A stretch of 23,394 nucleotides of DNA from JAAAOZ01 sp964496595 (lineage in GTDB: Bacteria; Chloroflexota; Anaerolineae; B4-G1; SLSP01), in assembly GCA_964496595.1 (NCBI GenBank), contig CAZCAI010000073.1, positions 1 to 23,394 of the forward strand. The letters run 5' to 3'. Of the stretch, positions 7,551 through 16,052 are shown piece by piece. The translations under genes and the position numbers were made by a program. Every line of letters starts with the position of its first letter. The first letter of the stretch is position 1. The notes under the pieces were generated by a model. That model made no database searches. It worked only from the letters and a program-made list of their open reading frames with translations, and was not told where the DNA came from.

Positions 7551-9896
7551 ATGAATACCTTACCGCCCGCGTCCTCGCGACGCGATGGTTGGCATAAAAC
7601 CCAGAGAATTAGCTTAAATCATACCCTCCTCAAAATTCTACTGGCGAGCCTGCTCTTGATGACAATCTATGAAGTGATAAAACAGCAACTTTTCCCCCAG
7701 ATCACGATCTGGCAATCGCACATCGTGACCATCATCTTCAGTTCGACCGTCACAACTTTGATCGCCTTTCTGGTACTGCGGCGCTGGAATCTGCTCTACG
7801 ACCGCGCCATCGAGGAATTGGGACGCCGCGTCGTAGCCGAGACCGCGCTGCACACATCGGAACAGCGCTACCGCGAACAACTCCGATTTTTGCAATTTCT
7901 GATCGACAGCCTCCCCACGCCGCTCTTCTACAAAGACACGAACGGCATCTACCAGGGATGCAACCGGCAGTTCGCGGAGATGTTAAACCTCAGCAAAGAA
8001 GAGATCGTCGGCAAGACCGTCTACGAAATCTCGCCGCCGGAGCAAGCCGCCAAGTACGAAAAGATGGACAACGCGCTCTTCGAAAATCCCGGCACGCAGG
8101 TCTACGAGTACACAGTTATCGGAAGCGATGGCTCGCGACGGGATGTCGTCTTCCACAAAGCGACCTATGATCGCGCCGATGGGACCTTGGGCGGGCTGGT
8201 GGGGGTAATTTTGGACATCTCAGATCACAAGGCGACCGAGGAAACGCTGAGCCGGCGGGCGGCCCAACTCATCCTACTCAGCAACATCAGCAGCGAAATC
8301 GCCGCCCTGCTCCAACTGGAAGATATTTTCCATCACATCACCGCGCTGGTCCAGAGACGCTTCGGCTATCACCACGTCGGCCTCTTCAGCGTCGATCACG
8401 AGCGAGGCATCTTGGAGATGCGCTCCCGCGCCGGGGCCTTCGATCACCTCTTCCCGCCCGAACACAAAATCACCTTTGGCGATGGCATGGTCGGCTGGGT
8501 GGGCCAACACGGCCAGACCCTGCTCGCCAATGACGTGGCGGCCGAACCGCACTACGTCAACTTCTATCCCGATGTAATCCCCACCCAATCTGAGCTGAGC
8601 GTCCCGATTCGCCTCGGCGAGAATGAGGAGCTGGTGGGCGTGCTGGATCTCCAAAGCCCCGAGCGCAACGCCTTCGACGAGATCGATGTGATGGTGATCG
8701 AGACCCTGGCCGATCAAGTCGCCGTCGCCATCGCCAACGCGCGGCTCTACCAGGAAGTCCAACGCGAATTGCGCGAGCGCGAGCAGGCCGAGGCGGCGCT
8801 CCGCGCTTCGGAGGCGCGCTATCACACCATCTCCGATTTGATCTCCGATATCGCCTACGCCTTCCGCATCGAGGCGGACGGCACGCTGTATTGCGAATGG
8901 ATCACCGGCCCCTTCAGCCGCCTGAACGAGATCAACACCACACAGGCCTCCCGCAAGGAAATCGAGCGCTGGATTCATCCCGACGATCTCCTCATCTTCC
9001 AGGAAGCGAACGAGCGCTTGCTGGCTGGGGAACCTCAAGAGATCGAGGTTCGCTTGAAGGACGGGGACGTCGAAGAGACGTGGCTCCACATCCGCAACCA
9101 CCCGGTATGGGATATGGCATCGCAGCGCGTGGTGCGCGTCATCGGCGCGGCCCAAGATATCACCGAGCGCAAGCAGATGGAACAGCAGATCCTCCGCACC
9201 GAGCGCCTGGCCGCGATGGGCCACATCACCGCGACGTTGGCGCACGAGATCAAAAATCCCCTCCAGGCGATTCGGAGCAATCTGGAGCTGGTGCGCGATT
9301 TCCCGCTGGAATCGGATGAGCGCACCGAATCGCTTAACCTCAGCTATCGCGAGATCGAGCGGCTGACCGAGATCACCGAGCGCATCCTGAGCTTCAGCCG
9401 CTCCGGGCAACTGAAGAAGCTCCCGGTCGAAATTCCGCATCGAGTGCGCCACATCCTCAATCTGCTTCAGCCCTCGCTCCACAAGAACGATATCGCCGTC
9501 AAACTCGATCTCCCCTCGGATCTGCCGCCGGTATTGGGCGAAGCGGAGCAAATCGAGCAGGTGCTGCTCAATCTCGTCCTCAACGCCATAGAGGCAATGC
9601 GCAACGGCGGCGCATTGGAGATCACCGCCCAACCAAAACCAGAAACGGTAGAGCTACATTTCATCAACAACGGCCCGCCGATCCCGGAGAAACGCATCCC
9701 TCACATCTTCGAGCCATTCTTCACCACCAAGCCGGAGGGCATCGGCCTGGGGTTATTCATCAGCCACCACATCATCGGGCAACACAACGGCGCGCTGAGG
9801 GTGGAAAATCTGCCGGATGAGCAGGGCGTCGCCTTCACCGTCCAACTACCCCGCGCCGATGTCAATCAAAATGATGAAAGAGAGGCGATGGCGTGA
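7551..9896 (+). CDS. Membrane-bound hybrid-sensor histidine kinase (PAS-GAF-PAS-HisKA-HATPase)
   Basis: A 781-residue sensor kinase. Two N-terminal hydrophobic helices (~27-45 and ~55-75) with a short outer loop are followed by a coiled stretch. PAS domain 1 (~110-230) starts at FLIDSLPTPLFYKD. A GAF domain (~250-400) includes FGDGMVGWVGQHGQTLLAND, and a second PAS (~420-545) precedes the transmitter. The phosphoacceptor is His565 in TLAHEIKNPLQAI. The catalytic domain shows the N box NLVLNAIEAM and a G box EGIGLGLFIS. Sensing probably occurs inside the cell through PAS/GAF ligands, since the outer loop is tiny. Its stop overlaps the next gene's GTG start, so the downstream REC protein is almost certainly its partner. 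No consensus Shine-Dalgarno is visible, only a purine-rich stretch before the ATG. Confidence 0.92.
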   Translation: MNTLPPASSRRDGWHKTQRISLNHTLLKILLASLLLMTIYEVIKQQLFPQITIWQSHIVTIIFSSTVTTLIAFLVLRRWNLLYDRAIEELGRRVVAETALHTSEQRYREQLRFLQFLIDSLPTPLFYKDTNGIYQGCNRQFAEMLNLSKEEIVGKTVYEISPPEQAAKYEKMDNALFENPGTQVYEYTVIGSDGSRRDVVFHKATYDRADGTLGGLVGVILDISDHKATEETLSRRAAQLILLSNISSEIAALLQLEDIFHHITALVQRRFGYHHVGLFSVDHERGILEMRSRAGAFDHLFPPEHKITFGDGMVGWVGQHGQTLLANDVAAEPHYVNFYPDVIPTQSELSVPIRLGENEELVGVLDLQSPERNAFDEIDVMVIETLADQVAVAIANARLYQEVQRELREREQAEAALRASEARYHTISDLISDIAYAFRIEADGTLYCEWITGPFSRLNEINTTQASRKEIERWIHPDDLLIFQEANERLLAGEPQEIEVRLKDGDVEETWLHIRNHPVWDMASQRVVRVIGAAQDITERKQMEQQILRTERLAAMGHITATLAHEIKNPLQAIRSNLELVRDFPLESDERTESLNLSYREIERLTEITERILSFSRSGQLKKLPVEIPHRVRHILNLLQPSLHKNDIAVKLDLPSDLPPVLGEAEQIEQVLLNLVLNAIEAMRNGGALEITAQPKPETVELHFINNGPPIPEKRIPHIFEPFFTTKPEGIGLGLFISHHIIGQHNGALRVENLPDEQGVAFTVQLPRADVNQNDEREAMA

Positions 9897-12139
9897 ACGA
9901 AAAACCCGAGATGACGCGCGTCCTGCTGGTAGAAGATTCCCAAGGCGTGGCGCGCGCTCTCCATCGCGCGCTGGGCCTGCACCAAACCAGCAATTTTCAC
10001 GTCGAAACGTGCGAGACGGGCGAGGATGCCTTGGAACGCCTCTTTGAGACCTCCTTCAACCTGCTCATCTCCGATCTCCGGCTACCGGGCATCAATGGCC
10101 TGGAACTTCTACGGCGGGCCAATCAACTGCGCCCCGCCCTGCGCAGCATCCTGATCACCGCCTACGGCTCGCCAGAGATCGAGAGGGAGGCGCGGGAGTT
10201 AGCCAACGCCTATCTCCCCAAACCCTTCCGCCTCCACGATCTGATCCGCCTGGTGGAGCGGGTAATGCGCGAGCCGATGACCCCCGCGCCAGAGACGGGG
10301 ACGCCGCCCCCACCCCCCGCCATCACCGAGAAGCCGCCAAAGCGGAAGAGCGCGCACCTGATCGTCATCGCCAGCGACTTCGACGGCACGCTGACCCAGA
10401 CGGGCGAGATGCCCACCCAAATTTGGACCACCCTCCGGCGCGCAAAGATGGCCGGCCTGCCCATCATCTTAGTCACCGGTCGGACGCTCAACGCGATCCT
10501 CAGCAAAGGCCCTTTCTCCGAACTGTGCGAGGCCATCGTGGCCGAAAACGGCGCCGTGATCTACTTCCCCAAGCGGGATGCGATCCTCCTCCCCTTCGGG
10601 CGGGTCTCCAACGACGTCATCCAGCGGCTGGAGATGATGGAGGTGCCGATAGAGCGCGGGCTGGCCATCGTCGCCACATACACCCCCCACGATAGCAATG
10701 TCCTCAAAGCGATGCGCCAGACGCGCAGCGCGGGCAATATCGAGTACAACCGCGAGGCGGTGATGCTCCTGCCCCAAGGCGCGACCAAGGGCATGGGGCT
10801 GCGCTACGCTCTGCAAGAGTTAGGCTACTCCCCGCGCAACGTCGTCGCGTGCGGCGACGCCGAAAACGACCGCAGCCTCTTCGAGATCGCCGAGCTATCC
10901 GTGGCCGTCGCCAACGCCCGCCCGCTGCTCAAAGAGGTCGCGGATACGGTGCTGCCCCAACCCGACGGCGAGGGCGTCCAGGCCCTTATCGAGCAACTGA
11001 TCGCAGGCGAGGCGCCGCCCCGCGCCCCCCGTCCCGAACGGCGTCTGGTGCTGGGCGAGCGGATGAGCGGCATGCCGGTGCACATCGACCCCTTCAAATT
11101 AGTGGAGCAGAACATCGGCATCTTCGGCGCGAGCGCCAGCGGCAAATCATGGTTGGCGGGCCTGGTGGCGGAAGAGTTGCTCAAGCAAGGCTACCAGGTC
11201 GCCATCATCGACCCGGAGGGCGATTATCGCGGGCTGAGCACCTCGCCGCACACACTGCTCCTGGGCGGGCCGGACAAGCGCCTCCCGATGGTCTCCGATG
11301 TGATCAATTTTTGCGAGTGGAACACGCTCAGCCTCGTGTTGGATCTCTCGCTCTACACCTTGGAGGAGCGCGTCGACTATCTGATCGAATTTCTCAACGC
11401 AATGCGCGGCTTGCGCACGCGCCGGGGGCGGCCCCATTGCTTCTTAGTTGATGAGATTCAGAGCTTCTGCCCGGCGACGGGCGAGCGGCTCACCGATCTC
11501 TTCTTAGATGCGATGGCCTGGGGCGGATTCGGCCTGATCAGCTATCGGCCCAGCCACATCGCGCCAGCCTTGATGGAGAAGTTAGACCACTGGCTGCTCA
11601 CCCGCCTCTCGCTGCCATCGGAACTGGAGATGCTCGAACCGGAGTTGACCCAATACAACGGCGGAGCAGCCGCGATGGCCGCGCTCCCTTCGCTGCCGCG
11701 CGGGCAAGCCTACCTCTGCCTCAATCGCCCCGGCGGCCCCTCCGCGCGCTCCGATGGTAAAGAAGACGATACGTTGATCAAGTTTCGGGTAGGGCCGCGC
11801 TCGATCCCTCACATCCGCCATCTGCATAAATATCTGCGCGCCCCGCTCCCAGAGCACAAGCGCTTCTATTTTCACACCAAGGAAGAGGAGTATCTCCATC
11901 GCACCGCCGCGAACCTCTGGGAATTCCGCAAGGCGCTGGCCGAAGTCCCGCTCGCCTCGATTCAACATCACCTGGCGCGCGGCGATTTCCAGCAGTGGGT
12001 GCAGAACGTGCTGCACGATGACGAACTGGCCCGCCGCATCCGAAAAATCAGCCACCACAAACTCACCGGCGAACCACTCCGCCGCGCCCTGCTGGAGACC
12101 GTCATCAATCGCTACGAGGAGCTGGAGCGCCTGGCGTAA
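9893..12139 (+). CDS. Receiver + HAD-IIB phosphatase + HerA/FtsK-like ATPase fusion
   Basis: A 748-residue three-domain protein. REC, residues 1-125: acidic pocket VEDS, phosphoacceptor Asp61 in LLISDLRLPG, Thr89, Lys110 in YLPKPF. After a Pro-rich linker, a HAD phosphatase of the Cof/sucrose-phosphatase (IIB) type, ~155-370: nucleophile motif DFDGTLT (Asp162, Asp164), LVTGRT, Lys299, CGDAEND (Asp322, Asp326). Then a P-loop ATPase, ~385-748: Walker A GASASGKS (412-419), Walker B FLVDEIQSF (Asp520, Glu521), resembling HerA/DUF87. All catalytic residues visible in REC, HAD and the Walker motifs are intact. It starts with GTG in a GTGA overlap with the kinase stop, which means translational coupling. 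There is no DNA-binding domain, so phosphorylation probably gates the phosphatase or the ATPase. Substrates are unknown. HAD-ATPase fusions exist elsewhere; whether a REC-led version is known I cannot check. Confidence 0.88.
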   Translation: MNEKPEMTRVLLVEDSQGVARALHRALGLHQTSNFHVETCETGEDALERLFETSFNLLISDLRLPGINGLELLRRANQLRPALRSILITAYGSPEIEREARELANAYLPKPFRLHDLIRLVERVMREPMTPAPETGTPPPPPAITEKPPKRKSAHLIVIASDFDGTLTQTGEMPTQIWTTLRRAKMAGLPIILVTGRTLNAILSKGPFSELCEAIVAENGAVIYFPKRDAILLPFGRVSNDVIQRLEMMEVPIERGLAIVATYTPHDSNVLKAMRQTRSAGNIEYNREAVMLLPQGATKGMGLRYALQELGYSPRNVVACGDAENDRSLFEIAELSVAVANARPLLKEVADTVLPQPDGEGVQALIEQLIAGEAPPRAPRPERRLVLGERMSGMPVHIDPFKLVEQNIGIFGASASGKSWLAGLVAEELLKQGYQVAIIDPEGDYRGLSTSPHTLLLGGPDKRLPMVSDVINFCEWNTLSLVLDLSLYTLEERVDYLIEFLNAMRGLRTRRGRPHCFLVDEIQSFCPATGERLTDLFLDAMAWGGFGLISYRPSHIAPALMEKLDHWLLTRLSLPSELEMLEPELTQYNGGAAAMAALPSLPRGQAYLCLNRPGGPSARSDGKEDDTLIKFRVGPRSIPHIRHLHKYLRAPLPEHKRFYFHTKEEEYLHRTAANLWEFRKALAEVPLASIQHHLARGDFQQWVQNVLHDDELARRIRKISHHKLTGEPLRRALLETVINRYEELERLA

Positions 12140-12159
12140 CCGGCGTGAATGAGCACGCC

Positions 12160-12265
12160 AACCCTTGCAAAGGTTATGATGTAGCTCGAATGACAAGGGG
12201 ATACTCAGGGAACAAGATGATATGAACGCCGGCGTTATTCCGAAACCTTCGCAAGGTAAGGGTTT
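12160..12265. repeat. Inverted pair of CCTTCGCAAGG-type palindromes
   Basis: AACCCTTGCAAAGGTT (12160-12175), an imperfect palindrome, faces AAACCTTCGCAAGGTAAGGGTTT (12243-12265), whose core ACCTT-CGC-AAGGT is a perfect hairpin. Between them lies the 12-bp palindrome AACGCCGGCGTT (12225-12236). The same arms occur as a pair at 17151-17248. Confidence 0.6.
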
Positions 12266-12267
12266 TT

Positions 12268-12295
12268 ACGCAATACGAAATACGCAATACGAGTT
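12268..12295 (+). repeat. Two copies of a 14-bp tandem repeat
   Basis: ACGCAATACGAAAT (12268-12281) is followed by ACGCAATACGAGTT (12282-12295), with 12 of 14 bases shared. It lies upstream of the trans-sulfuration gene. The remainder of the 201-bp gap 12140-12340 shows no gene, and no SAM riboswitch hallmarks were seen. Confidence 0.6.
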
Positions 12296-12340
12296 ACAAT
12301 TATAAAACATAACCTCAAATACCATCATCAAGGAGACACT

Positions 12341-13513
12341 ATGACCCATCAAAACCACGGTATGCATACCCAGGCCATCCACGCCGGGGGAGAACTGGAA
12401 CCGCGCGACGTCGCGCCGCCGATCCGCATGGCGAGCACCTATCTGTTCGCGAGCGCCGAGGAGGCCGCGCGCGCCTTCGAGACCGAGGGCCAGCCCATCT
12501 ACACGCGCTGGGGCAATCCCACCATCGAGGTGATGGAGCGGAAAGTCGCGGCGCTGGAGGGCGGCGAGGCCGCCGTCGCCACGACGTCCGGAATGGCAGC
12601 GGTGAGCGCGGCGCTGCTGAGCGTCGTCGCGCAGGGCGATCACATCGTCGCGACGACGGGCCTCTACAGCGGCACCTATCACCTGCTGATGGAGGACTTC
12701 CCCCGCTACGGCATCGAGACCACGTTGGTCGATGCGACGCGCCCCGAGGCCTTCGCGGCGGCGCTACGCCCCAACACCCGCGTACTCTACCTGGAATCGC
12801 CCGGCAATCCCACGCTGGCGCTCAACGACATCGCAGCGCTGGCCGCGCTGGGCCAGGAGCACGATCTCATCACGATGATCGACAACACCTTCGCCACGCC
12901 CTACAACCAGCAGCCCCTCAAGCTGGGCATCGACGTGGCGCTCCACTCCGCCACCAAGTTTTTGGGCGGGCACGGCGACGCAATCGGCGGCGCCGTCGTC
13001 GGGACGCGCGACTTTGTGCGTGGCGTGCTGGCCGGGCCGGTGCGCAGATTCGGCGGCTGCATCAGTCCCTTCAACGCCTGGCTGATTGCGCGCGGGATCC
13101 AGACCTTCCCGCTGCGAATGGCGCGGCACAACGCCAACGCGCTGGCCGTCGCGGAGTGCCTGGGCGCGCATCCGCAAATCGCGTGGGTGCGCTACCCGTG
13201 GCACCCGGATCATCCCCAGCACGATCTGGCCCGGCGCCAGATGCAGGGCGGCGGCGGCGTGGTCGTCTTCGAGCTAAAGGGCGGATTGGAGGCCGGCGCC
13301 CGCTTGATGGATCACGTCCAACTCTGTGCGCGCACCGTCAGCTTAGGCGACGTCCGCACGCTGATCACCCATCCGGCCAGCACCACGCACCACAGCGTCC
13401 CGCGCGCGGCGCGCCTGGAGGCCGGCATCACCGATGGCCTGGTGCGCTTCGCCGTCGGCCTGGAGGATGTGGAGGATATTCTGGCGGATTTGGATCAGGC
13501 GCTAAGGGAATAA
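12341..13513 (+). CDS. PLP-dependent trans-sulfuration enzyme (Cys/Met metabolism family)
   Basis: A 390-residue enzyme of the cystathionine gamma-synthase / gamma-lyase / methionine gamma-lyase / O-acetylhomoserine sulfhydrylase family, at the usual family length. The PLP lysine is Lys206 in SATKFLGGHGDAIGG. Other signatures are YTRWGNPT near the N-terminus, GGEAAVATTSGMAA, YLESPGNPT and MIDNTFATP. The loop GLYSGTYHLL replaces the GCTF cysteine loop of classical methionine gamma-lyases, so a synthase or generalist lyase role is as likely. Sequence alone does not fix the reaction. The start is supported by AAGGAG 5 nt upstream. It stands between repeat-bearing gaps and is probably monocistronic. 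Confidence 0.88.
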   Translation: MTHQNHGMHTQAIHAGGELEPRDVAPPIRMASTYLFASAEEAARAFETEGQPIYTRWGNPTIEVMERKVAALEGGEAAVATTSGMAAVSAALLSVVAQGDHIVATTGLYSGTYHLLMEDFPRYGIETTLVDATRPEAFAAALRPNTRVLYLESPGNPTLALNDIAALAALGQEHDLITMIDNTFATPYNQQPLKLGIDVALHSATKFLGGHGDAIGGAVVGTRDFVRGVLAGPVRRFGGCISPFNAWLIARGIQTFPLRMARHNANALAVAECLGAHPQIAWVRYPWHPDHPQHDLARRQMQGGGGVVVFELKGGLEAGARLMDHVQLCARTVSLGDVRTLITHPASTTHHSVPRAARLEAGITDGLVRFAVGLEDVEDILADLDQALRE

Positions 13514-13553
13514 CCCACAACATCAAGTTTTGTTCATAGTTAGCCTCGAAGCG

Positions 13554-13601
13554 AAAGCGGAGTGGCGTTTATTCCGTTTGGGATTGACGGCACTCCACTT
13601 T
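13554..13601. repeat. Imperfect inverted repeat after the trans-sulfuration gene
   Basis: AAAGCGGAGTGGCG (13554-13567) pairs with CGGCACTCCACTTT (13588-13601) at 12 of 14 positions around a 20-nt loop. It lies in the 138-bp gap before the prenol kinase and could form an mRNA hairpin. No T-run follows. Confidence 0.45.
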
Positions 13602-13651
13602 GTTACGTGCCTTACTACGAACTTGAGGTTATCAAAAAAAGAGAGAAAACT

Positions 13652-14359
13652 ATGACACAGGGTGACATCATCGGCCTGATCACGTCCTACATCTACGCCT
13701 TTGGGCTGCTCTTTGGCGTGGAGTTCATCAGCAAGAGGTTGCGTTGGCCCCAGTACCTGACCCGCAAGATAGTTCACATCGGCGCGGGGATGTGGGTTTG
13801 GGGTATTTTGGGCCTCTTCGATCACTGGTTCTACGGCGTCATCCCCTTCGCCACGTTCATCGTCCTCAACTACATCTTCTATCGCTACCAGATCTTCAAG
13901 GCGATGGACGCGACCGACTCCTCGCCGGGGACGATCTACTTCGCGATATCGATCACGGCGCTCTTCGCGCTCTTCTGGCGCACCGAGGGCGGCGTGGATC
14001 GCGCGCCCGTCGCGGCTGCCGCCGTGATGGCAATGACCTGGGGCGACGGCCTCGCCAGCATCGTCGGCCAGAGTCGCGGCCAGAATGGCTACACCGTCTT
14101 CGGCCATTACCGCAGTTGGGAGGGCACCATCGCGATGCTCACCTACGCCTTCCTCTCGATGCTGCTGACCTTGCTGCTCCTGCCCGGCTCCGCGTGGAGT
14201 CCCAACAGCATCATCTACCCGCGCGCGGGCGTCGTGGGGATGAGCCTGGTCGGCGCGGTGGTCGCCACCGTGGCGGAGGGCCTCTCCCCCGCCGGCGCGG
14301 ACAACCTCAGCGTGCCCCTGCTGACGGGCCTGACGTTAGCTCTGCTGCACGCCCTATAG
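13652..14359 (+). CDS. Phytol/dolichol kinase-family membrane protein (VTE5/SEC59-like CTP-dependent prenol kinase)
   Basis: A 235-residue polytopic membrane protein. The family phosphorylates lipid alcohols (phytol, farnesol, dolichol) or diacylglycerol using CTP. Its conserved features are visible in order: TRKIVHIGAG (residues 37-46), MTWGDGLASIVGQ (128-140) with the nucleotide-binding GDG, and RSWEGT (154-159) matching the R-S-x-E-G-T/S motif. The start at 13652 has a weak GAGAG 6 nt upstream; an in-frame GTG at 13562 would add 30 residues from a repeat-like region and is less likely. The nearby DUF92 gene (15017-15856) matches the next enzyme of prenol phosphorylation, which argues for phytol/isoprenol kinase over phosphatidate cytidylyltransferase, a related fold. 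Confidence 0.75.
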   Translation: MTQGDIIGLITSYIYAFGLLFGVEFISKRLRWPQYLTRKIVHIGAGMWVWGILGLFDHWFYGVIPFATFIVLNYIFYRYQIFKAMDATDSSPGTIYFAISITALFALFWRTEGGVDRAPVAAAAVMAMTWGDGLASIVGQSRGQNGYTVFGHYRSWEGTIAMLTYAFLSMLLTLLLLPGSAWSPNSIIYPRAGVVGMSLVGAVVATVAEGLSPAGADNLSVPLLTGLTLALLHAL

Positions 14360-14414
14360 AACGATCTCATCTTTGACCTGAACCACTCGTCATTCCATAC
14401 AAGGAGTCCTTTTT

Positions 14415-15020
14415 ATGAATGCTGATCCAAAATTTTGTAGTCAATGTGGCGCCGCGCTCAACGCCGGTGCGCGTTTCTGCGCTCAATGCGGTCAACCAGT
14501 GACCGCCGCGCCGCCATCCCCATCCCCACACCCGGCCCCTCCATCTAACGAGCCGATTTTAGGCATCGTGCCCCTGGCCCAACGGCGCAAGGGTTTTTTG
14601 GGATTAGGCGTCGAGACCTTCAACATCATCATCACGCCCCATCGCTTAGTCTTCGCAATAGTCACCAAGGAGCAGACGAACCAAGCCGTCGCGACCGCCC
14701 GCGACCAGGCTCGCAGCGAGGGAAAAGGCTTCTTCGGCCAGGCTGCCGCGCAGATGGGCTGGGTGAACATCCTCTGCCAGAGCTACGCCAGGACGCCGAT
14801 CCCCACCATCCTCAACCGCCACCCCGATAGCTTTGCCATCGCCAACTCCGCTATCCAAAAAATCCGCCTGCGCAACCGTCAAACCGATGAGGACAACACG
14901 ATCACCACGGAGTTGATCATCAAGACCACGGGCGGGAAGCACAAATTCACGCTCCAGACGATGAACCGCCGACAGGCGCGCGAGATTCTCCAGCAGACAT
15001 TGGGGCCGGTCGTCAAATGA
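14415..15020 (+). CDS. Zinc-ribbon protein with a PH-like C-terminal region
   Basis: A 201-residue protein that opens with a double-CxxC zinc ribbon: FCSQCGAAL at 8-16 and FCAQCGQPV at ~21-29. A Pro/Ser linker follows (30-46), then a ~150-residue globular part (LAQRRKGFLGLG, ITPHRLVFAI, ELIIKTTGGKHKF) resembling bacterial PH-like domains. There are no membrane segments and no catalytic motif. It has AAGGAG 8 nt upstream of the ATG. Its stop overlaps the start of the DUF92 gene by ATGA, so the two are translationally coupled. A scaffold or regulatory role for the adjacent membrane enzymes is a guess. Confidence 0.75.
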   Translation: MNADPKFCSQCGAALNAGARFCAQCGQPVTAAPPSPSPHPAPPSNEPILGIVPLAQRRKGFLGLGVETFNIIITPHRLVFAIVTKEQTNQAVATARDQARSEGKGFFGQAAAQMGWVNILCQSYARTPIPTILNRHPDSFAIANSAIQKIRLRNRQTDEDNTITTELIIKTTGGKHKFTLQTMNRRQAREILQQTLGPVVK

Positions 15021-15856
15021 TCGCGCGGATCGGGCTGGGGCTGCTGATCAGCGCCGGCATCGGATGGGCGGCCTATCGCCGCGCGGCGCTCGATGCCAGC
15101 GGGGTGGCGGGCGCCATCCTCACCGGCACAATCATCTTCGGCTTTGGCGGGTGGGTCTGGGGGATGCTCCTCATCACCTTCTTCGTGCTCTCCAGCCTGC
15201 TCTCCCACTACAAAGCCGGGCAGAAAGAGAGCCTGGCGGAGAAGTTCGCCAAAGGCTCCCGCCGCGATCTCTGGCAAGCGCTGGCGAACGGCGGCGCGGG
15301 CGCGCTGATGGCGTTGGCCTACGGCCTGGCGCCCCACCCCGCGCTCTTCTTCGCCTACCTCGGCGCGATGGCGACGGTCAACGCGGATACGTGGGCCACG
15401 GAGTTGGGCGTGCTCAGCCGGCGACCACCGCGCCTCATCACCACGGGGCGGATCGTGGCGCCCGGCGCCTCCGGCGGCATCTCGCCGCTGGGGACGTTAG
15501 CCACGCTCAGCGGCGGCGCGACCATCGGGACCGCGGCGCTGGCGTGGATGCTCATCGATGGCGCATTCGGCGGATCGGGCATCGCGCTGGCGGGCGGAGA
15601 CAGCATCGGACGCGCGGCCCTGCTCGTGGCGGTGGCGACGCTGAGCGGCCTCGCCGGCTCGCTCTGCGACAGCCTCTTGGGCGCGACGGTGCAGGCCATC
15701 TACTACTCACCCACGCGCCGCAAAGAGACCGAAAAGGTCATCGATCCCGACGGCGCGCCCAATGAGCATCTGCGCGGCTGGCGCTGGCTCAACAACGATT
15801 GGGTCAACTTCATCAGCTCGCTCGTCGGCGCGGGCGTGGCGGCGCTGTTTGGATAA
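15017..15856 (+). CDS. DUF92 / TIGR00297 membrane protein (VTE6 phytyl-phosphate kinase-like)
   Basis: A 279-residue polytopic membrane protein of the DUF92 family. The plant member VTE6 converts phytyl phosphate to phytyl diphosphate for tocopherol and phylloquinone synthesis. Family hallmarks are visible: NGGAGALMAL (91-100), VNADTWATELGVLS (121-134), APGASGGISPLGT (148-160), DSLLGATVQA (~217-226) and NNDWVNFISS (near the C-terminus). The ATG lies inside the preceding stop (ATGA). With the VTE5-like gene ~660 nt upstream it may complete a two-step salvage of free prenols to diphosphates for quinone or membrane lipid synthesis. The bacterial substrate is inference. Confidence 0.8.
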   Translation: MIARIGLGLLISAGIGWAAYRRAALDASGVAGAILTGTIIFGFGGWVWGMLLITFFVLSSLLSHYKAGQKESLAEKFAKGSRRDLWQALANGGAGALMALAYGLAPHPALFFAYLGAMATVNADTWATELGVLSRRPPRLITTGRIVAPGASGGISPLGTLATLSGGATIGTAALAWMLIDGAFGGSGIALAGGDSIGRAALLVAVATLSGLAGSLCDSLLGATVQAIYYSPTRRKETEKVIDPDGAPNEHLRGWRWLNNDWVNFISSLVGAGVAALFG

Positions 15857-16052
15857 CGGGGGCGTATCGATTTGGCGCGCTGCCTGGCGATAGAGGCTAT
15901 TCATCCGGCCCGGACTGACATCAATTCGGTTGCGCTTTGGGAAATATCTGGCAAAATAAAAGCACGTTGTAGCTCACAACGAGGTTCAAATTTCTCTTCA
16001 AACGCTCACCAACTCAGGAAATGGGATCAGAAATCTGGAAAGGAGAAACATC
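15857..16052. other. 196-bp gap without a gene
   Basis: No coding sequence is seen. It holds a small hairpin (CGTTGT at 15965-15970, ACAACG at 15976-15981) and, at 16041-16045, the AGGAG that serves the ATG at 16053. A promoter for the cohesin-LysM gene must lie here, but no convincing -35/-10 pair was found. Confidence 0.6.

Noticed and set aside
8274..9632. Minus-strand open frame of 452 codons
   Set aside because: Antisense shadow of the histidine kinase, which carries all expected motifs on the plus strand.
12140..12340. SAM riboswitch before the trans-sulfuration gene
   Set aside because: No conserved SAM-I/II core words; the sequence is explained by palindromes and a 14-bp tandem repeat.
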